DNA of 16,272 bases from Bifidobacterium breve (GTDB lineage: Bacteria > Actinomycetota > Actinomycetes > Mycobacteriales > Mycobacteriaceae). A program made the translations under genes and the position numbers. Positions 1 to 5,872 of this stretch are shown here, one piece after another (the first letter of the stretch is position 1; each line of letters starts with the position of its first letter). The stretch lies in the NCBI GenBank assembly GCA_945882475.1, contig CAMCWJ010000026.1:1-16272 (forward strand), read 5' to 3'. Below the pieces are notes generated by a model. That model made no database searches, was not told the origin of the DNA, and saw only the letters and a program-made list of their open reading frames with translations.

Positions 1-123
1 GGACTTGAAGATGCGCATCGACTTGCCCAGCGAGCGGGCGGCATCCGGCAACTTCTTGGCCCCGAAAAGCAGGACGGCGACTGCAGCCAGGATTAACCAG
101 TGCCACGGACTGAGACTGCCCAT
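1..123 (-). CDS. tatA: TatA, Sec-independent protein translocase subunit (N-terminal part)
   Basis: TatA oligomers form the transmembrane passage through which the Tat system exports folded proteins; the subunit acts in the cytoplasmic membrane with TatC. The visible 41 residues start MGSLSPWHWLILAAVAVLLF, a short periplasmic end followed by the single membrane helix (about residues 6-20). Next comes the hinge FGAKKLP (20-26) and the start of the amphipathic helix (DAARSLGKSMRIFKS), the classic TatA layout. The C-terminal part lies beyond the window edge. The ATG at 123 is preceded by GGAGG with six bases between. It lies 81 bp downstream of pafC on the same strand, matching the mycobacterial pafA-pafB-pafC-tatA-tatC order. 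TatB or TatE is the only realistic alternative, and context favours TatA. Confidence 0.95.
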   Translation of the reverse strand, partial: MGSLSPWHWLILAAVAVLLFGAKKLPDAARSLGKSMRIFKS

Positions 124-154
124 TTCTAACCTCCAGACGTCGGCTCCGATGCTA
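124..154 (-). promoter_or_regulatory. Candidate -10 element and ribosome-binding site of tatA
   Basis: On the minus strand a TAGCAT hexamer (149-154) fits the mycobacterial TANNNT -10 pattern. It would place a start site near 142 and a short leader of about 20 bases. GGAGG lies six bases before the tatA ATG. This suggests tatA can be transcribed separately from pafBC. Only the Shine-Dalgarno sequence is clear; the promoter is an inference from one hexamer. Confidence 0.45.
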
Positions 155-204
155 CCGCACCTGCCCTGTTGCTCTAATCGGAAAGCTGTCAGCCAGAGGG
201 GGGG

Positions 205-1170
205 TCAGCCGGAGAGGTGGTCATAGGCCGCGAGCGCCTGCCCGGCCGCCTGCCGGACCCGCGCGGCCAGCGAGTCCGGTGCCAGCACCCGAACGTCCGC
301 GCCGAAGCCCAGGATCAGCCGGGCCATCCACTCCTCGGCCGCGTAGGTCATCGCCGCCTCGCAGGAGCCGTCGGGCAGTTCCGTGACCACCCGCATCGGG
401 AAGTACTCCAGCATCCAGGCCGCCCGCGGGCTGACCAGGACCCTTGCCGCCGGCAGGGCCGGGTCGGCGTCGAACAGCGCGGTGTTCGGCGGTGCCTCCA
501 GGGCCGGACGCGGCGGCGCGGACGCCTCGTCGAGCACCTCGGCCTCGACGATCCGGTCGAACCGGAACAGCCGCACCCCCTCGGCCTCCCGCGACCATGC
601 CTCCAGATAGCTGTGGTCGCCGACGAGCACCACCCGGATCGGGTCGATGACCCGGCTGGAGAGGGTGTCGCGGGACGCGGAGTAGTAGACGATCGACAGG
701 GCCCGGGCATCGCGCACCGCCGACCGCACCGCCGCCGCGGCGTCGCTCTCGGCCGGGGCGGGCTCCTCGACGGCGGCCACCGCGTCGTCGTCGGCGATGG
801 TCCCGGCAGCCGACTCGATTTTGGCGATCGCACTGCGGGCCGCGGCGGGGTCCACCACGCCGGGGATGTCGGCCAGCGCCCGCAGGGCGACCAGCAGGCC
901 GGTGGCCTCGGGCGAGGTCAGCCGCAGCGGTGCGTCCATGCCGGCCGAGAAGGTGACGTCGATGGTGTCGCCGGAGAACTCGAAGTCGATCAGATCCCCG
1001 GGCCCGTACCCGGGCAGTCCGCACAACCAGAGTTGGTTGAGGTCCTGTTCGAGTTGTTTGCGGGTGACCCCGAGGTCGGCGGCGGCCTTGGCGTAGCTCA
1101 CCCTGGGGTTGGCGGTGAAGTAGGGAACCATGTTGAGCAACCGGACCAGCCGGGTCGACACCGGTGTCAC
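205..1170 (-). CDS. pafC: PafC, WYL-domain subunit of the PafBC DNA-damage activator
   Basis: PafC pairs with PafB to form PafBC, a transcriptional activator of the LexA-independent mycobacterial DNA-damage response. The 321-residue protein has an N-terminal winged helix-turn-helix (about 5-60, starting STRLVRLLNMVPYF and including the GVTRKQLEQDLNQL segment). An acidic/alanine-rich linker (125-150) follows, then a WYL-type domain (about 155-215) in which the name-giving triplet reads Ser187-Tyr188-Leu189 before EAWSREAEGVRLFRFDRI. A C-terminal WCX-like extension ends the protein. The GTG at 1170 is chosen because it overlaps the pafB stop (GTGA) and matches the M. tuberculosis N-terminus as recalled; the reading frame stays open upstream but has no family similarity there. 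Translation is probably coupled to pafB. Confidence 0.93.
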   Translation of the reverse strand: MTPVSTRLVRLLNMVPYFTANPRVSYAKAAADLGVTRKQLEQDLNQLWLCGLPGYGPGDLIDFEFSGDTIDVTFSAGMDAPLRLTSPEATGLLVALRALADIPGVVDPAAARSAIAKIESAAGTIADDDAVAAVEEPAPAESDAAAAVRSAVRDARALSIVYYSASRDTLSSRVIDPIRVVLVGDHSYLEAWSREAEGVRLFRFDRIVEAEVLDEASAPPRPALEAPPNTALFDADPALPAARVLVSPRAAWMLEYFPMRVVTELPDGSCEAAMTYAAEEWMARLILGFGADVRVLAPDSLAARVRQAAGQALAAYDHLSG

Positions 1171-2153
1171 GAGCCCACCGCCTGGGCACGCAAGCGGGCC
1201 ACCACGTTCTCGCGCAGCGAGGACGGTTCGAGCACCAGTGCGTCGGCCCCGTATCCGGCGACGTCGCGGGCCAACTGATCGGCCGACCCGACGTCGAGGG
1301 AGATGACCTCGCCGTCCCGCCCGCCGACGCTGCGGCGCTCCACCAACCGGCCGGCCCGGCGCAGCGCGGTGGCGAACCCGTCGGCCACCCAGACCAGAGC
1401 CGGCTCCGCGGCGCCGGTCGCCGCCCCGATCGCGGCGTCCACGATCGCACGCAGGTCCACGCCGTCGGGCCGGGTCACCGCGCCCTGTGCACCAACAGTT
1501 TTCACATCCGAGATACGGGATAACCGGAACGTCCTGGTGGCGTCGCGGTCGCGGTCGTGGCCGACGAGGTACCAGCGGCCGCGGGCGGTCACCACACCCC
1601 ACGGTTCGACGGTGCGGGTGGCGTAGGAATCGACCGGGGTTGGCCGGTGTCCGAACTCGACGGCATGACCGGAGTCGATGGCAGCCAACAGGATTCCCAG
1701 CACGCCGTCGGAACCGCGCAGCCCGGTCGGGCCGGTGCCGGTGCTGATGGCCACCGCGACCGCGGGGTCGACGTCCACCCCGGCGGCCCGCAGTTTCAGC
1801 AGTGCGCCCTGGGTGGCGGTGATCAACTCCGAGGACTCCCAGAGCTTGGTGGCCACCGCGACAGCGGCCGCCTCGTCCGGGGTGAGGTCGATGTCGGGCA
1901 GGGCGTAGGCGTCACGTTTGATGCGGTAACCCTCGATCGGGTCGAACGACGATGCCCGGCCCGTCTCCAGCGGGATGCCGAGATCACGCAACTCGTTCTT
2001 GTCGCGCTCGAACATCCGGGAGAAGGCTTCGTCGGTGCGGCACTCGGCGTACCCGGCGACGTTGGCGCGGATCCGTTCGGCGGTCAGGTAGCCGCGCGTC
2101 GACAGCAGCGCGATCACCAGATTCATCAGCCGTTCGACCTTCGAGGTCCCCAC
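1167..2153 (-). CDS. pafB: PafB, WYL-domain subunit of the PafBC DNA-damage activator
   Basis: PafB is the partner of PafC in the activator that helps RNA polymerase at DNA-damage promoters. The 328 residues begin VGTSKVERLMNLVIALLSTR, the recognisable start of a winged helix-turn-helix (about 4-80), followed by a linker and a WYL domain with an intact Trp194-Tyr195-Leu196 in GRWYLVGHDRDRDATRTFRL. A WCX-like C-terminal domain follows. The GTG at 2153 is preferred because the family N-terminus starts here, although the frame is open far upstream into pafA. A weak AAGG stands about ten bases before it. pafA ends 41 bp upstream and pafC overlaps by four bases, so pafA-pafB-pafC is probably one transcript. 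The PafBC binding motif (RecA-NDp-like) was looked for by eye in the window and not found. Confidence 0.94.
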   Translation of the reverse strand: MGTSKVERLMNLVIALLSTRGYLTAERIRANVAGYAECRTDEAFSRMFERDKNELRDLGIPLETGRASSFDPIEGYRIKRDAYALPDIDLTPDEAAAVAVATKLWESSELITATQGALLKLRAAGVDVDPAVAVAISTGTGPTGLRGSDGVLGILLAAIDSGHAVEFGHRPTPVDSYATRTVEPWGVVTARGRWYLVGHDRDRDATRTFRLSRISDVKTVGAQGAVTRPDGVDLRAIVDAAIGAATGAAEPALVWVADGFATALRRAGRLVERRSVGGRDGEVISLDVGSADQLARDVAGYGADALVLEPSSLRENVVARLRAQAVGS

Positions 2154-2194
2154 GCGGCCAACCTTAACCGCAACCGGGCGCAGGCCCGTGCACA

Positions 2195-3553
2195 TCACAT
2201 GCTGGCGATGAGCCGTTTCACCCGTTCGTCGCTGGAGCGGAACGGATCCTTGCACAGCACGGTGCGCTGAGCCTGGTCGTTGAGCTTGAGGTGCACCCAG
2301 TCGACGGTGAAGTCCCGGCCGGCCTCCTGGGCGGCGCTGATGAACTCCCCGCGCAGTTTGGCCCGGGTGGTCTGCGGCGGGGTGTCCACGGCCACCTCGA
2401 TGTCCTCGTCGGTGGTCACCCGGGCGGCAAGCCCCTTGCGCTGCAGGATGTCGAACACGCCGCGGCCGCGTTTGATGTCGTGGTAGGCCAGATCCAACTG
2501 GCTGATCTTCGGGTCCGAGAGTTCCATGCTGTAGCGGTCCTGGTAGCGCTGGAACAGCTTGCGCTTGATCACCCAGTCGATCTCGGTGTCGACCTTGGCG
2601 AAGTCCTGGCTCTCCACGGCGTCGAGTTGGCGGCCCCACAGATCGACTACCTGATCGATCTGGGTGCTGGGTTCGCGGGACTGCAGGTAATCGACCGCGC
2701 GGGCGTAGTACTCGCGCTGGATGTCCAGGGCACTGGCCTGCCGACCGCCGGCCAACCGCACCGACCGCCGGCCGGTCAGGTCATGGCTGACCTCGCGGAT
2801 CGCGCGGATCGGATTGTCCAGCGAGAAGTCCCGGAATGGGACCCCGGCTTCGATCATCTCCAGCACCAGCGAGGCGGTGCCGACCTTGAGCATGGTGGTC
2901 GTCTCGCTCATGTTGGAGTCACCGACGATGACGTGCAGCCGGCGGTACTTCTCGGCGTCGGCATGCGGTTCGTCGCGGGTGTTGATGATCGGCCGGCTGC
3001 GGGTGGTGGCGCTCGAGACGCCCTCCCAGATGTGTTCGGCGCGCTGCGACAGGCAGAAGGTGGCCGCCTTCGGGGTTTGCAGCACCTTGCCGGCGCCGCA
3101 GATCAGCTGCCGGGTCACCAGGAATGGCAGCAGCACATCGGAGATCCGGGAGAACTCGCCGGCCCGCACGATCAGGTAGTTCTCGTGGCAGCCGTAGGAG
3201 TTACCGGCCGAGTCGGTGTTGTTCTTGAACAGGTAGATGTCGCCGCCAATGCCCTCATCGGCGAGGCGCTGCTCGGCGTCGACCAGCAGGTCCTCCAGCA
3301 CCCGCTCGCCGGCGCGGTCGTGAGTGACGAGCTGAATCAGGTTGTCGCACTCGGCGGTGGCGTACTCGGGATGGCTGCCGACATCGAGGTACAGCCGCGC
3401 CCCGTTGCGCAGAAAGACGTTCGAACTCCGGCCCCAGGACACCACCCGGCGAAACAGGTAGCGCGCGACTTCGTCCGGGCTCAACCGCCGGTGGCCGTGA
3501 AATGTGCAGGTGACTCCGTACTCGGTCTCGATACCCATGATCCGCCGCTGCAC
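2195..3553 (-). CDS. pafA: PafA, Pup-protein ligase
   Basis: PafA phosphorylates the C-terminal glutamate of Pup with ATP and joins it to the side-chain amine of substrate lysines, marking them for the proteasome. At 452 residues it has the same length as the M. tuberculosis protein and begins MQRRIMGIETEYGVTCTFHG. Glu9 and Glu11 in the GIETEYG motif are the Mg-ATP ligands. Asp57 in NGARLYLDVGSHPEYAT corresponds to the catalytic aspartate of the Dop/PafA fold. Other carboxylate-amine ligase signatures include FKNNTDSAGNSYGCHENYL and INTRDEPHADAEKYRRLHVI. The C-terminal domain ends VKRLIASM. The start is GTG at 3553. A TAGGCT hexamer ends six bases before it and no Shine-Dalgarno is visible, so the messenger may be leaderless. 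Confidence 0.98.
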   Translation of the reverse strand: MQRRIMGIETEYGVTCTFHGHRRLSPDEVARYLFRRVVSWGRSSNVFLRNGARLYLDVGSHPEYATAECDNLIQLVTHDRAGERVLEDLLVDAEQRLADEGIGGDIYLFKNNTDSAGNSYGCHENYLIVRAGEFSRISDVLLPFLVTRQLICGAGKVLQTPKAATFCLSQRAEHIWEGVSSATTRSRPIINTRDEPHADAEKYRRLHVIVGDSNMSETTTMLKVGTASLVLEMIEAGVPFRDFSLDNPIRAIREVSHDLTGRRSVRLAGGRQASALDIQREYYARAVDYLQSREPSTQIDQVVDLWGRQLDAVESQDFAKVDTEIDWVIKRKLFQRYQDRYSMELSDPKISQLDLAYHDIKRGRGVFDILQRKGLAARVTTDEDIEVAVDTPPQTTRAKLRGEFISAAQEAGRDFTVDWVHLKLNDQAQRTVLCKDPFRSSDERVKRLIASM

Positions 3554-3559
3554 GGCACG

Positions 3560-3565
3560 AGCCTA
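3560..3565 (-). promoter_or_regulatory. Candidate -10 element of pafA (leaderless)
   Basis: On the minus strand TAGGCT is followed by six bases (CGTGCC) and then the pafA GTG. In mycobacteria TANNNT typically lies six to eight bases before the transcription start, so transcription would begin at or next to the initiation codon. No purine-rich ribosome-binding site lies in the expected window. No convincing -35 is seen. Confidence 0.55.
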
Positions 3566-3686
3566 CTGGTTACCGGCCAGCAACGCCTCAACAGGTGTGG
3601 CGCAGGTCATTAGCAAAGCGGTACCGGGTCAGGTCACAAGGACGACACGGCGGCGTGGTGCCGTCGCGTCATGGGGCGGGAGTCAC

Positions 3687-3692
3687 TACGCT
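3687..3692 (+). promoter_or_regulatory. Candidate -10 element of the 82-residue membrane protein gene (leaderless)
   Basis: TACGCT is followed by seven bases and the GTG at 3700, the spacing expected if the transcript begins at the start codon. The same hexamer stands in front of dop on the other strand. There is no Shine-Dalgarno sequence at a usable distance: the only purine run (GGGCGGGAG) is about twenty bases away. Together with the pafA promoter this makes the 146-bp region 3554-3699 a divergent promoter region. Confidence 0.5.
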
Positions 3693-3699
3693 TGCCCGC

Positions 3700-3948
3700 G
3701 TGGATTCCGACGAGGCGCCCGGCCGCCGGCTGTGGACGTATCTGCTGGCGTTGGCCGGAGTCGTCGTGGTGACCCTGAGCTGGATGGTTCCCGAACCGCC
3801 GCCGGCACCGGCGCGCGGGCCGGAGCACCGGATCGAGCCGATCTCCTACACCCAGTGCTCCGACTCGCTCACCCATGAGGCACTGCCCTATGGGCCGCTG
3901 AACTACGGATCGCGCTCGCTGAGCTACAACTCCGGCTGCGCGCCCTGA
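3700..3948 (+). CDS. Small single-pass membrane protein, function unknown
   Basis: Not recognised. From the GTG at 3700 the product is 82 residues: a short charged cytoplasmic end (VDSDEAPGRR), one strong hydrophobic helix (about 11-29, LWTYLLALAGVVVVTLSWM), then a Pro/Ala-rich stretch (31-39) and a polar tail. The tail has two cysteines (Cys53 and Cys80) and a Tyr/Ser/Gly-rich end. The uncleaved helix without a signal-peptidase site suggests N-in, C-out anchoring, and the two exported cysteines could form a disulfide. A longer version from 3595 is open, but the -10-like TACGCT in front of 3700 and the composition favour the shorter start. It sits alone on the plus strand between pafA and prcA and its stop abuts the prcA stop with no base between. 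No evidence links it to pupylation beyond position. Confidence 0.7.
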   Translation: MDSDEAPGRRLWTYLLALAGVVVVTLSWMVPEPPPAPARGPEHRIEPISYTQCSDSLTHEALPYGPLNYGSRSLSYNSGCAP

Positions 3949-4686
3949 TCAGCCGGCGTCGTCCGCCGGTAGTACGGCGTCAAGCGCCGGGCCGATGATT
4001 CGCCGGAAGGCCCGCCGCGGGCGGTTGACGTCGAGGATCGCGACCTCAAGGGTGCTCGGGCCCAGGACCCGCGGCTCCGCGGGTGGGGTGGCGCCGGAGT
4101 TAGCGCTGACGATGCCCGCCCGCAACGCGTCTACGGCGATGCGAACGGCCTCGGCGAGTTCGGCATTCTCGGAGTAGGACTCCTTGAGCGCGTTGATGAT
4201 TGGCTCGGTGGTACCGCCCATCACGACGAAGTGCGGCTCGTCTGCGATCGACCCGTCGTAGGTGATCCGGTACAACTCGGGGGGCTTGGTCTCACCGAAG
4301 TGGGCCACCTCGGCGACACACAGTTCCACCTCGTAAGGCTTGGGCTGCTCGGTGAAGATCGTGCCGAGTGTCTGCGCGTAAACATTGGCCAACTGCCGTC
4401 CGGTCACGTCGCGACGGTCGTAGGCGTACCCGCGGGTGTCGGCGTACTGGATGCCGCCGCGGCGCAGGCTGTCGAACTCGTTGAACCGGCCCACCGCCGC
4501 GAAGCCCACCCGGTCATAGATCTCGCTGACCTTCTGCAGCGAGCGCGACGGGTTCTCGGCGACGAAGAGCACGCCCCCGGCGTAGGCCATCGCGACCACG
4601 CTGCGGCCCCGGGCGATGCCCTTTCGTGCGATCTCGGATCGCTCCCGCATCGCCTGTTCGGGCGAGATGAAGTACGGAAAGCTCAT
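3949..4686 (-). CDS. prcA: PrcA, proteasome 20S alpha subunit
   Basis: PrcA forms the two outer seven-subunit rings of the bacterial 20S proteasome; it is non-catalytic, gates entry and receives the C-terminus of Mpa. The 245-residue protein begins MSFPYFISPEQAMRERSEIA. The SPEQAMRERSE segment is the gate-forming H0 helix of actinobacterial alpha subunits. GVLFVAENPSRSLQK, YDRVGFAAVGRFNEFD and RGYAYDRRDVTGRQLANVYAQ follow the family closely. The tail is variable and acidic (LPADDAG). The ATG overlaps the prcB stop as ATGA (4683-4686) and lacks a clear Shine-Dalgarno, so translation is probably coupled to prcB, fitting equal subunit amounts. Confidence 0.98.
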   Translation of the reverse strand: MSFPYFISPEQAMRERSEIARKGIARGRSVVAMAYAGGVLFVAENPSRSLQKVSEIYDRVGFAAVGRFNEFDSLRRGGIQYADTRGYAYDRRDVTGRQLANVYAQTLGTIFTEQPKPYEVELCVAEVAHFGETKPPELYRITYDGSIADEPHFVVMGGTTEPIINALKESYSENAELAEAVRIAVDALRAGIVSANSGATPPAEPRVLGPSTLEVAILDVNRPRRAFRRIIGPALDAVLPADDAG

Positions 4687-5612
4687 GAATCCGCCCGGGG
4701 CGCCTGGTTGCTCGGGCCGCCGCCGAGGCCGAACTCGTCGTTGCCCGAACGGCTGGCGATCACCTCGCGGGCCAAGCGCACGATGCGCTCCCCGGCCACA
4801 TCCTGGGCGCCGTCTGCGTCGATGGTGACCGCGGTCGGGTAGATGCCGCGGACCAGATCCGGACCGCCGGTCGCGGAGTCGTCGTCGGCGGCGTCATAGA
4901 GCGCCTCGACGGCCACCTTCAGCGCCGAATCCGCATCTGCCACAGCGGGATAGAGCTTCTTCATGGAGGCTTTGGCGAACAGCGAACCCGAGCCAACCGC
5001 CTGGTAGCCCTCCTCTTCGATGTGCCAGCCGCCGGCCGCGTCGAACGACACGATCCGCCCGGCGGCATTGGCATCGGGGGCGTTGAGGTCGTAGCCCACC
5101 AGCAGTGGCAGCGCGATGAAGCCCTGCAGTGCAGCGCCCAGGTTGCCGCGCACCATAATCGCCAGCCGGTTCACCTTGCCCGCAAATGTCATCGGCACGC
5201 CCTCGAGCTTCTCGTAGTGCTCGAGTTCGACGGCATACAAACGTGCGAATTCCATTGCCAAAGCAGCTGTCCCGGCGATACCGGTCGCGGTGTAGTCGTC
5301 GGTGATGTAGACCTTCTGCACATCGCGGCCGGCGATCATATTGCCCTGGGTGGACCGGCGGTCGCCGGCAATCAACACACCGCCCGGATACTTCAGCGCG
5401 ACGATGGTGGTGCCGTGCGGAAGGGCGTCACCGGCGGCCTCCGCCCGGCCGATCGATGCGGGTGACGCACCGGCGCGGCCCGCCGCGGGCAGCAGTTCCG
5501 GTGCGCTGCGCCGAAGCAACTCGGCGAACGAGGACTGGTCGCCGGATGCGACGAAGGAACCGGTCAGAGCTGAGTTGAGGGCCGAGCGATCGTCAGGGAA
5601 CGGCCAGTTCAC
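4683..5612 (-). CDS. prcB: PrcB, proteasome 20S beta subunit (N-terminal threonine protease)
   Basis: PrcB makes the two inner rings and carries the protease sites. The precursor is 309 residues with a 67-residue propeptide that is cut at HG|TTIVALKYPGG, exposing Thr68 as mature Thr1. Asp84 (GDRRST) and Lys100 correspond to mature Asp17 and Lys33 of the catalytic set, and SGSLFAK carries the conserved mature serine region. The mature part is 242 residues. The propeptide appears about ten residues longer than that of M. tuberculosis as recalled (57). The GTG at 5612 overlaps the pup stop (GTGA), and the next residues (NWPFPD) resemble the TWPLPD of M. tuberculosis, supporting this start. The start codon lies inside a predicted RNA hairpin (5601-5618). 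Confidence 0.98.
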   Translation of the reverse strand: MNWPFPDDRSALNSALTGSFVASGDQSSFAELLRRSAPELLPAAGRAGASPASIGRAEAAGDALPHGTTIVALKYPGGVLIAGDRRSTQGNMIAGRDVQKVYITDDYTATGIAGTAALAMEFARLYAVELEHYEKLEGVPMTFAGKVNRLAIMVRGNLGAALQGFIALPLLVGYDLNAPDANAAGRIVSFDAAGGWHIEEEGYQAVGSGSLFAKASMKKLYPAVADADSALKVAVEALYDAADDDSATGGPDLVRGIYPTAVTIDADGAQDVAGERIVRLAREVIASRSGNDEFGLGGGPSNQAPRADS

Positions 5613-5618
5613 TGGCCG
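5601..5618 (-). promoter_or_regulatory. Inverted repeat/hairpin over the pup stop and prcB start
   Basis: The sequence CGGCCAGT-TC-ACTGGCCG is a perfect 8-bp inverted repeat around a 2-base centre. In the minus-strand messenger it folds as a 7-bp stem, CGGCCAG with CUGGCCG, closed by a UGAA tetraloop. The loop contains the pup UGA stop, and the prcB GUG straddles stem and loop. The stem could hide the prcB start until a ribosome finishes pup, a simple form of translational coupling. The repeat is seen directly; the function is inference. Confidence 0.5.
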
Positions 5619-5800
5619 CCCTTTTGGACGTACGCCCGCACGAAGTCCTCGGCGTTCTCCTCCAGCACGTCGTCGATTTCGTCCAGCAGGTCGTCGGTCT
5701 CCGCGGCGAGTTTGTCGCGACGCTCCTGGCCGCCGGCAGCGTCACCGGAGAGGTCGTCGTCCCCGCCGCCGCCACCACGCTTGGTCTGTTCTTGCGCCAC
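5609..5800 (-). CDS. pup: Pup, prokaryotic ubiquitin-like protein
   Basis: Pup is the small disordered modifier attached to lysines of proteasome substrates. The 63-residue product starts VAQEQTKRGGGGGDDD. The C-terminal half (QERRDKLAAETDDLLDEIDD onward) is the coiled-coil-forming segment that binds Mpa. It ends YVQKGGQ; the terminal Gln must be deamidated by Dop to Glu before PafA can use it. A GTG start at 5800 is chosen over the ATG at 5812 because GGAGG (5806-5810) lies five bases before the GTG and overlaps the region just after the ATG, and because 63-64 residues is the normal length. It lies downstream of dop and overlaps prcB by four bases, so pup-prcB-prcA reads as one operon. Confidence 0.98.
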   Translation of the reverse strand: MAQEQTKRGGGGGDDDLSGDAAGGQERRDKLAAETDDLLDEIDDVLEENAEDFVRAYVQKGGQ

Positions 5801-5805
5801 CGCTG

Positions 5806-5810
5806 CCTCC
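5806..5810 (-). promoter_or_regulatory. Ribosome-binding site deciding the pup start
   Basis: GGAGG on the minus strand, five bases before the GTG at 5800. It overlaps the codons following the in-frame ATG at 5812, so the ATG cannot use it. This fixes the pup start at GTG. Confidence 0.8.
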
Positions 5811-5842
5811 ATGCTCCGTCGACGGCTTCACCGCCGGGTCCC

Positions 5843-5848
5843 ACAGTA
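5843..5848 (-). promoter_or_regulatory. Candidate -10 element of the pup-prcB-prcA operon
   Basis: TACTGT on the minus strand fits TANNNT and lies 42 bases before the pup GTG, implying a start site near 5836 and a leader of roughly 35 bases that includes the GGAGG. The 72-bp dop-pup gap would allow a separate pup promoter in addition to read-through from dop. The -35 position is occupied by GGCACC, which is not consensus. Confidence 0.4.
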
Positions 5849-5866
5849 CCGTCCGGCCCCGGACGG
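5849..5866. repeat. Perfect 8-bp inverted repeat between dop and pup
   Basis: CCGTCCGG-CC-CCGGACGG is a perfect inverted repeat, 6 bp beyond the dop stop on the minus strand and immediately upstream of the TACTGT hexamer. As RNA it would form a 7-bp GC-rich stem with a four-base loop. Two readings fit: a dop 3' hairpin (a terminator lacking a U-tract) or a protein-binding operator lying between -10 and -35 of the pup promoter. Confidence 0.5.
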
Positions 5867-5872
5867 GTGCCC

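Noticed and set aside
217..1278. A 353-codon plus-strand frame opposite pafC/pafB
   Set aside because: Repetitive Arg/Gly/Gln/His-rich translation with no ribosome-binding site; the opposite strand carries clear PafC and PafB domains.
2175..2188. Possible terminator hairpin between pafA and pafB (CGGGC-GCAG-GCCCG)
   Set aside because: Only five base pairs, no U-tract, and the genes belong to one conserved operon; too weak to call.
2291..3613. A 440-codon open frame on the plus strand opposite pafA
   Set aside because: It lies wholly over the well-identified PafA gene, its product has no recognisable domain, and long antisense open frames are expected in high-GC DNA.
3601..3640. AGGTCA-type direct repeats (3604-3609, 3631-3636) in the pafA divergent region
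   Set aside because: Short motifs with irregular spacing, expected by chance in 146 bp; no matching regulator known to me.
5609..5812. Pup started at the ATG 5812 (67 residues)
   Set aside because: GGAGG overlaps this ATG and is correctly spaced for the GTG at 5800, which also gives the usual Pup length.
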